This document shows, piece after piece, positions 58,294 to 64,000 of a stretch of 64,000 nt of DNA. The notes under the pieces were generated by a model, which had not been told where the DNA came from, made no database searches, and saw only the letters and a list, made by a program, of their open reading frames with translations. A program made the position numbers and the translations under genes. Numbering within the stretch: position 1 is the stretch's first letter; every line of letters begins with the position of its first letter. Origin of the DNA: Mycobacterium triplex (lineage in GTDB: Bacteria > Actinomycetota > Actinomycetes > Mycobacteriales > Mycobacteriaceae); assembly GCF_000689255.1 (NCBI RefSeq), contig NZ_HG964446.1:3640734-3704733 (forward strand), in the 5' to 3' direction.

Positions 58294-58725
58294 ATGAGCG
58301 CACCGTCACCCACCGAGGAAAAGGACCCCGCTGCCGGGCTCGAGCCGGGGACCACACCGTACTACGCGCGAATGCACAAGTGGATCAAGCGGGCCGTGCT
58401 GATCTGCCTGGTGGCACTGGTGATCGAAGGGGCGTTCACCTTGCCTTTCATGGCGGTCTACTACGGGTACCCCACGCTGAGTCTGACCGAAATCTGCAGC
58501 GAGTTGCTGAAGATTCGGTACTCCAACGACACCCTGGAGTGCAAGTACCCCTACCCGCCCCTCGGACCGCCCGAGGGAGCCGAGGGCAAGGCCACCGCGC
58601 AAGACATCTGGGGAATCCAGCCGATTCCTAAATACCACCGGCTCGGATTCCGCGAACTGGTCCGCATCCACAACGACCGGCTGGCTCGCCAGGCGGCTCA
58701 ACAGCATGCGGGGTCGCACCCTTGA
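58294..58725 (+). CDS. Single-pass membrane protein, unknown function (143 aa)
   Basis: 143 aa. A Pro/Glu-rich N-terminus, one membrane helix (AVLICLVALVIEGAFTLPFM), then an exported or cytoplasmic tail with two Cys (EICSELL, LECKYPYP) and basic C-terminus. ATG 58294 with AAGGAG 7 nt upstream. Last gene of the module; its stop overlaps the TTG of the next gene (TTGA). Confidence 0.7.
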   Translation: MSAPSPTEEKDPAAGLEPGTTPYYARMHKWIKRAVLICLVALVIEGAFTLPFMAVYYGYPTLSLTEICSELLKIRYSNDTLECKYPYPPLGPPEGAEGKATAQDIWGIQPIPKYHRLGFRELVRIHNDRLARQAAQQHAGSHP

Positions 58726-59775
58726 CGTACCGCGTCGTTCAGTGGACGACGGGGAACGTGGGCAAGAAGTCAGTCCACGCGATCGCCGAGAATTCACAGT
58801 TGGAACTAGTGGGCTGCTACGCGTGGTCGCCCGACAAGGTCGGCCACGACGTCGGCGAGCTGTGCGGCATCAATCCGATGGGCGTGCACGCGACCGACAA
58901 CGTCGATGCGCTCCTGGGGATCAAGCCCGATTGTGTTGTCTACAACCCGATGTTCGCCAGTGTCGACGAAGTGACGCGCATCCTCGAAGCGGGAATCAAC
59001 GTTGTGACCACGTCGGAGTTCATCACCGGGCACCAGCTGGGAAGTGATCGTGAACGGATCGTCCAAGCATGCGCTCGCGGCGGTTCGACCATCTTCGGCA
59101 GCGGCATCAACCCGGGATTCATCCAGCTCTTCGCGATCGTCACGGCCGGTATCTCCGACCGGGTGGACCGGATCTCGATTGTCGAGTCGTTCGACACGAC
59201 CATCTACAACTCTCCAGGCAACAGAGATACCGATGGGTTTCGGCTATCCGATCGACCAGCCCGATCTGCGCGCCATTACCGAGAAGGGCTCCGGCATCTT
59301 CCGCGAGGCGGTGCTGCTCGTCGCCGACGCGCTCGGAGTCGAACTTGACGAGGTGCGCTGTGAGGCCGAATACGCGCACACCACCGAAGATTTGGTGCTG
59401 CCCGGAGACTGGACCATCAAAAAGGGTTGCGTCGCGGGCATCGACGTCCGGTGGAAGGGATTTGTCGGTGCACGCGGTGTGGTCGAGGTTCGCGGGGTGT
59501 GGACCAAAGGTCAATCCCTGGAACCGGCTTGGTCGACAGATTTCGGCTACACCGTTACGGTGCAGGGCCGACCAACGATCAAGAGCACACTAAGTTTTGA
59601 GCCTCCGACGGATTTTCGAGCCGAAACGATCGAAGACTACATCATGCTCGGTTTGACCATCACCGCCATGCCGGCTATCACGGCGATACCGGCCGTGGTC
59701 GCGGCTCCACCCGGCATCGCCACCTACAACGACCTGCCCCTGTTGCTTCCGCGGGGAGTGTTGGCGCGCGACTGA
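58722..59775 (+). pseudogene. DapB-like NAD(P)-binding dehydrogenase, copy 4, frameshifted
   Basis: TTG 58722 starts MTYRVVQWTTGNVGKKSVH, GELCGI, VVYNPMFASVDEV, GSGINPGFIQLF, up to ESFDTTIYNSP at 59216. The frame then breaks; from 59218 another frame reads ATEIPMGFGYPIDQPDLR to the stop at 59775. Deleting one G at 59217-59218 restores a single frame of 351 codons. Lies in the operon after the membrane module. Real decay or base-call error cannot be distinguished. Confidence 0.82.
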
Positions 59776-59787
59776 AAGGACCCGCAA

Positions 59788-61011
59788 GTGACCACCGCCA
59801 CCAATGCGCCCAGCATCTTCGAGGCTGGACTTCCGGCGCTCGAGTATGACGTCACCGAATCGCCGCATGCGGTCTGGGACCGGATTCGGACCGCACAAGA
59901 GCGGGCTCCGATCGCCATCGGTCCGCTCGGCCCCGAGGTGCTTTCCTACGATCTCTGTCGAAATATTCTGCGCGACAACCGATTCGTGATTCCCCCGGGT
60001 CTTCACTTGAGCGCGCAAGGCGTCACGTCGGGACCGCTCTGGGACAGGGTCGTCGGGAGCATCATCTGCGCGGGAGGGGCCGAACACCATCGGTTGCGAA
60101 GTCTGGTGTCGCGGGCATTCACGCCTCGGGCCATCACGCGTCTGGACGAAACGATCGCCGAAGTTCTCAACGAGCTGATCGACGGCGTTGCCACCATGGG
60201 CCGCTGTGACGTCGTCACCGATATCGCCCGGCACTATCCCATCCCGATCATCTGCGCCCTGCTTGGTGCCCCACGCGCGGATTGGTCGCAGTTTGACCGA
60301 TGGGCCGAAGAAATCTTCAAAATGGTCAACTTCTCGGTCAATCTGGTCGACGAAATGCCATCCGTCCTTCGAGGTTGGGCTGAAATGGACGCGTATGTCG
60401 ACGAGATGATCGCTGACCGGCGACACCAGCTGACCGACGACCTACTCTCCAATCTCATTCGCGCCGAGGACGCGGGCGACCGACTCAGCGCCGACGAATT
60501 GCGTTTGACGGTAGCCGGTTTGCTCCTTGCGGGAACCGATACCACCCGCAATCAGGTGGCCGCTTCCGTGCAGGTGCTGCTCGATCACCCCGAGCAGTGG
60601 GCGTTGCTGCGCGATCACCCGGACCTGGCCATGTCCGCGGTCGAGGAAAGCATGCGCCACTCCCCCGCCGTCTGCAATACCGTGCGCACCGTAAACGAGG
60701 ATGCTGAGTTAGGCGGATACACCTTCCCCAGTGGCACCTACATCTTCGTGAATTCCTTTGCCGCCAACCGCGATCCCGCCACCTACCAGGATCCCGATTG
60801 CTTCGACATCACCCGTAAGGGAGCGCCGGCCGTGTTGACCTTTGGCGGTGGCACGCACTACTGCCTCGGCGCAAACCTCGCCAGACTGGAGCTGGCGGAA
60901 GGACTGAAGATGTTGGCACACCGCATGCCCGACGCCCGTCGAACGGGGCCGGCCCCGTGGAAACCGATGCTCGGCATGAGTGGGCCAACCACTCTGCCCA
61001 TCGAGTTCTGA
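59788..61011 (+). CDS. Cytochrome P450
   Basis: 407 aa. I-helix LAGTDTTRN, ExxR EESMRHS, heme loop FGGGTHYCLGANLARLE. GTG 59788, RBS AAAGGA. Closely related to the P450 at 62491 (shared SIF.A.LP.L.Y.VT, IPPG.HL.A.GVTSG.LWDRVV). A class with AGTDTT and GGTHYCLGAN; substrate unknown. Confidence 0.93.
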   Translation: MTTATNAPSIFEAGLPALEYDVTESPHAVWDRIRTAQERAPIAIGPLGPEVLSYDLCRNILRDNRFVIPPGLHLSAQGVTSGPLWDRVVGSIICAGGAEHHRLRSLVSRAFTPRAITRLDETIAEVLNELIDGVATMGRCDVVTDIARHYPIPIICALLGAPRADWSQFDRWAEEIFKMVNFSVNLVDEMPSVLRGWAEMDAYVDEMIADRRHQLTDDLLSNLIRAEDAGDRLSADELRLTVAGLLLAGTDTTRNQVAASVQVLLDHPEQWALLRDHPDLAMSAVEESMRHSPAVCNTVRTVNEDAELGGYTFPSGTYIFVNSFAANRDPATYQDPDCFDITRKGAPAVLTFGGGTHYCLGANLARLELAEGLKMLAHRMPDARRTGPAPWKPMLGMSGPTTLPIEF

Positions 61012-61082
61012 TCGCGATGACGCGTCCTGGCCGCGAGGTCCATCTCCCAGATCCCTCTCTCGATCCTGCACGGAGGTCACAG

Positions 61083-61502
61083 ATGAATGATTCACCGTCG
61101 CGGTTGCATCACGTCGTCTTCGCGGTAGCCCGTGAGCGACACGAGACTGTGGGACAGCTATTTACCGAGCTGGGCTTCACCTTCGAAACCATCGCCTTGG
61201 ACGAACTCGGGATTCGAGTGCTGTTGGATTGGAATCGAGGCATCGAGCTGATCAGCCCGAACCCGGAATCGACTGCAGAGGTTGCTGTTTCGGTCACCGA
61301 GTTCCTCGCGAGTCGCGGTGATGGCGTTTTCACCGTGGTCGTCCAGGTTCCCGGAGCGTCGGCGGCTGAGGATATTGCCAAGCGTTACGGCTCGATAACT
61401 CGCTTCCGGCAAGGCTTCGAGGGCGAAGGTAACTATCTCGAAGAAATCGACTTGTCGGTGTTGGGCCTGCCCCTGACCTTTCTGTCGACCAACCTGCCAT
61501 GA
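61083..61502 (+). CDS. VOC/glyoxalase-like domain protein
   Basis: 139 aa. LHHVVFAVARERHETVGQLFTELGF is a typical VOC start, with RGIELISPNPES and the GEGNYLEEIDLSVLGLPLTF end. Single-domain metal-binding fold (dioxygenase, epimerase or binding protein). ATG 61083, RBS GGAGGT. The stop overlaps the SDR start (ATGA). Confidence 0.83.
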   Translation: MNDSPSRLHHVVFAVARERHETVGQLFTELGFTFETIALDELGIRVLLDWNRGIELISPNPESTAEVAVSVTEFLASRGDGVFTVVVQVPGASAAEDIAKRYGSITRFRQGFEGEGNYLEEIDLSVLGLPLTFLSTNLP

Positions 61503-62494
61503 GCGAGCTGCGGTTCGACGGCCAGGTTGCCATCGTGACGGGCGCTGGCGGCCAAAACCCAAGTCTGGGGCGGTGTCACGCCACCCTACTCGCCGAACGG
61601 GGAGCCAAAGTCGTCGTCAATGACCTTGGCGTGGGACCTGACGGACGCGGCATCCTCCGGGCGAACGCGGAGCAGGTCGCCAACGAGATTCGTGACGCCG
61701 GCGGCGAGGCGGTCGCCGATCAGCACAGTGTCGCCGAGGAGGACAGCGCCCGCCAGGTCGTGGCGACGGCGCTGAACACGTGGGGACGGCTCGACATCCT
61801 CGTGAACAACGCCGGTGTCTGCTTCATGGCACGCTTCGACGAAATCTCCAGTGACGATATTCGCAACGTCATCGACGTCCATTTGATGGGAACCATCTGG
61901 ATGTGCCGGGCGGCGTGGCCGCATATGCGCGAGGCGGGGTACGGACGGATCGTGAACACCACGTCCGGAGCGATGTTCGGGATCGAGAACCTGTCTATCT
62001 ACGGCGCGGCCAAGAGTGGCATTTTCGGATTGACCCGCGGATTAGCGGTCGAGGGAGCCGAATTCGGTATCACGGTCAATGCATTGGGACCGGCCGCAAA
62101 TACCACGGCCATCCGCCACTTCAACGAGACTTCGGCGTTCACCGAGTTGATGGAAAATCACTTCCCCACCACGCTGATCTCGCCGGCTGTCGCCTACCTT
62201 GCGCACCAATGTTGTGAGCTTTCCGGCGCCAACCTCGAAGCCGCCGCCGGCAACGTCGGGCTACGCGTGTTCGGCCAGACCGCGGGATACACCGACACCG
62301 ACCTCACCGTCGAGAACGTGCGCGACAACCTCGCAGTGATCGTCGACAAGAGTACGGCGACGATGTTCCCCGACCCGGGCGAGGTGCCGCCCGGCCCGAC
62401 CGGCGCGGTGCAGCTCGGCGCCGTTTTCAAGCCCTACCAGCCCAGTGAACCGTTGCCCGCCAGCGGTATTCGTTACAGCCAGGAGAGATCATGA
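61499..62494 (+). CDS. Short-chain dehydrogenase (17beta-HSD4-like SDR)
   Basis: 331 aa. TGAGGQNPSLGRCHA (a longer loop than usual), VVVNDLGVGPDG, NNAGVC, NTTSGA, YGAAKSG. Same type as at 13603 and 48903, with a longer C-terminus. Overlapping starts and stops on both sides (VOC-SDR-P450), so one transcript. Confidence 0.87.
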   Translation: MSELRFDGQVAIVTGAGGQNPSLGRCHATLLAERGAKVVVNDLGVGPDGRGILRANAEQVANEIRDAGGEAVADQHSVAEEDSARQVVATALNTWGRLDILVNNAGVCFMARFDEISSDDIRNVIDVHLMGTIWMCRAAWPHMREAGYGRIVNTTSGAMFGIENLSIYGAAKSGIFGLTRGLAVEGAEFGITVNALGPAANTTAIRHFNETSAFTELMENHFPTTLISPAVAYLAHQCCELSGANLEAAAGNVGLRVFGQTAGYTDTDLTVENVRDNLAVIVDKSTATMFPDPGEVPPGPTGAVQLGAVFKPYQPSEPLPASGIRYSQERS

Positions 62495-63735
62495 CCGTCG
62501 GTACGGCAAAGCCAAGCATCTTTGATGCCGATCTGCCGGTATTGGACTACGCCGTCACGGACACACCGCAGCAGATCTATCCGCAGTTTCGGGCTGCTCA
62601 GCAAGTCGCACCGATCGCGCTGGGTCCAGTGGGCCCAGAGACGCTCTCGTATGAGCTCGCGCGAACCGTGCTGGGCGACCCACGGTTCGGGATCCCTCCG
62701 GGCATTCACCTCACGGCGCACGGGGTGACGTCAGGTGAATTGTGGGACCGCGTCGTCGCCAGCATCCTCTGCATGGAAGGTACCGAACACCGCCGGTTGC
62801 GCAGCTTGGTGTCAAAGGCCTTCACCCCGCGGGCAACCGCACGCATGGACAGCACGATCCACGCCGTCATCAACGAACTCACCGATGCCGTTGTCGCGGC
62901 AGGGAATTGCGAGTTCGTCGAGGAGATCGCGCGGCCCTATCCCATTCCCGTCATCTGCGCCCTGCTGGGTGCGCCGCGGGAAGACTGGCAGTTGTTCTCG
63001 ACATGGGCAGAGGACATATTCAAGATCGTCAGCTTCGACTGCAATCTTGCCGAGGAAGAGCCCAAGGTCCTGAAGGCCTGGGACGCTTTTGACGAATACA
63101 TCGATGGAATGATCGCCGAGCGGCGCAAGTCTCTTACCGACGACCTCCTCTCCGAGCTCATCCGAGCCGAAGACCGCGGCGACCGCCTTAATGCCTCTGA
63201 AGTCCGGATGCTGGCGTTCAGCATCCTGGTAGCCGGAACCGATACCACCCGTACGCAATTGGCGGCGTCGATGCAAGTTCTGAGTGAGCATCCCGAACAG
63301 TGGGCGCTGCTTCGCGACAACCCCGAGCTCGGGATGAAAGCCGTCGAGGAAACCATGCGGCACTCTCCGTCGATGTGTAGCACCCTCCGGAGCGCCATAG
63401 ATGACGTCACGATCGGCGAGTACACCTTCCCGGCCGGCACGTTCATTATCGTGAATACCTATGCCGCCAATAGGGATCCGTCCATCTACGACGATCCCAC
63501 GCGGTTCGATATCACTCGCAACGACCCACCGCCGATCCTCACCTTCGGTGGAGGCGCTCACTATTGCCTCGGTGCAAACCTCGCCAGACGGGAACTCTCC
63601 GAAGCACTGAAGATTCTCGCCCACCGTTTGCCGCACCCGCGGTGCACCGAAAACCCACCGTGGCGACCACTTCTCGGCATGAGCGGACCCACGCGACTCC
63701 AACTCGAGTTCGATACGTCCGCCGCCGCGGAATAG
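62491..63735 (+). CDS. Cytochrome P450
   Basis: 414 aa. I-helix VAGTDTTRT, ExxR EETMRHS, heme loop FGGGAHYCLGANLARRE. Paralog of the P450 at 59788. ATG 62491 overlaps the SDR stop (ATGA). Confidence 0.93.
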   Translation: MTVGTAKPSIFDADLPVLDYAVTDTPQQIYPQFRAAQQVAPIALGPVGPETLSYELARTVLGDPRFGIPPGIHLTAHGVTSGELWDRVVASILCMEGTEHRRLRSLVSKAFTPRATARMDSTIHAVINELTDAVVAAGNCEFVEEIARPYPIPVICALLGAPREDWQLFSTWAEDIFKIVSFDCNLAEEEPKVLKAWDAFDEYIDGMIAERRKSLTDDLLSELIRAEDRGDRLNASEVRMLAFSILVAGTDTTRTQLAASMQVLSEHPEQWALLRDNPELGMKAVEETMRHSPSMCSTLRSAIDDVTIGEYTFPAGTFIIVNTYAANRDPSIYDDPTRFDITRNDPPPILTFGGGAHYCLGANLARRELSEALKILAHRLPHPRCTENPPWRPLLGMSGPTRLQLEFDTSAAAE

Positions 63736-63776
63736 ACGATCATTTTCCGCTTTCCGCCAACCGAAAGGAACAAGGA

Positions 63777-64000
63777 ATGGCCGACTCTCGAAGCATTCCA
63801 GAGTTCGACTCGGCCGATCTGCCGATGTCGTTCGACCGGGGCGTCGGCTGGGCGGCATTGCGCGATGCTGGCCCGGTGGTGTTGAGTGACGGTTGGTACG
63901 CCCTAACTCGTCGAGCTGATGTGCTTGCCGCACTGCGCAATCCGAGCGTCTTTTCCTCCAAGAAAGCGTTCGAGGTGGTCGGTAGCCCGTTACCGCTGGT
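63777..64000 (+). CDS. Cytochrome P450, 5' part (runs off window)
   Basis: ATG 63777 begins MADSRSIPEFDSADLPMSFD and continues GWAALRDAGPVVLSDGWYALTRRADVLAALRNP, a P450 N-terminal region (the ALTRRADVLAALRNPSVFSS motif). RBS AAAGGAACAAGGA. The catalytic half is outside the window; the next gene of the same operon. Confidence 0.8.
   Translation, partial: MADSRSIPEFDSADLPMSFDRGVGWAALRDAGPVVLSDGWYALTRRADVLAALRNPSVFSSKKAFEVVGSPLPL

Noticed and set aside
51439..58725. A nitric oxide reductase operon
   Set aside because: No NorB/NorC or 12-helix COX1-type protein is present in the window, so the name NOR operon is not supported.
1..64000. CRISPR array, tRNA or rRNA genes
   Set aside because: No regularly spaced repeats or rRNA/tRNA-like sequence were seen in the intergenic regions; covariance searches were not run.

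Overview
The window is from a high-GC actinobacterium, almost certainly a non-tuberculous Mycobacterium. The left 12.7 kb keeps the gene order of the M. tuberculosis Rv2040c-Rv2046 region (sugar ABC permease, sugar-binding lipoprotein, Rv2042c-like protein, pncA, lipT, lppI), with extra genes inserted. The rest carries the usual load of environmental mycobacteria: P450s, SDRs, TetR regulators, F420 and mycofactocin-type enzymes. No rRNA, tRNA or CRISPR array was seen.

Layout. 1-12.7 kb is the conserved pncA neighbourhood, broken by an IS110-family element sitting against the lipT ribosome binding site. 12.8-17.8 kb has a broken aldo/keto reductase, an SDR, two tandem P450s and a divergent TetR gene. 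17.8-25.6 kb has SDRs (one of mycofactocin type), three DapB-like dehydrogenases, an epimerase-like SDR and two TetR genes. 25.7-34.8 kb is a catabolic block: CrtC-like protein, Rieske oxygenase, HSL-type esterase, D-aminoacylase-like amidohydrolase, epoxide-hydrolase-like protein, a broken zinc alcohol dehydrogenase and a Baeyer-Villiger-type monooxygenase. 34.8-51 kb has a PF10118-like protein, membrane proteins, a frameshifted DUF3556-type gene, five TetR genes, a flavoprotein, three P450s, a SnoaL-like protein and an SDR.

51.4-58.7 kb is the most unusual part. It holds two paralogous polytopic membrane proteins, a NorE/COX3-like and a COX4-like subunit, two near-identical 241/244-aa membrane proteins, two tiny membrane proteins (34 and 42 aa), a NorD-like VWA protein and a NorQ-like AAA+ ATPase, but no NorB. 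I read it as a membrane metalloenzyme with its own MoxR/VWA maturation pair and an unknown substrate. It is followed by a frameshifted DapB-like gene, P450s, a VOC protein and an SDR in an overlapping operon that runs off the right edge.

Regulation. A palindrome, TGACTnnnGTCA (best copy CACTGACTTAAGTCAGTG), lies in intergenic DNA at 20.55, 22.60, 51.13, 51.28 and 53.94 kb, with a one-mismatch copy at 22.84 kb. It links the 20-23 kb SDR/DapB genes with the 50-58 kb P450 and membrane module. The TetR gene at 20.7 kb is the best candidate regulator. Other TetR genes have different inverted repeats nearby.

Five genes are broken: one internal deletion, one gene with a nonsense codon plus a start-proximal frameshift, and three single-base-type frameshifts. 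They could be real decay or, for the frameshifts, sequence errors. All family assignments come from reading motifs; no database search was run.
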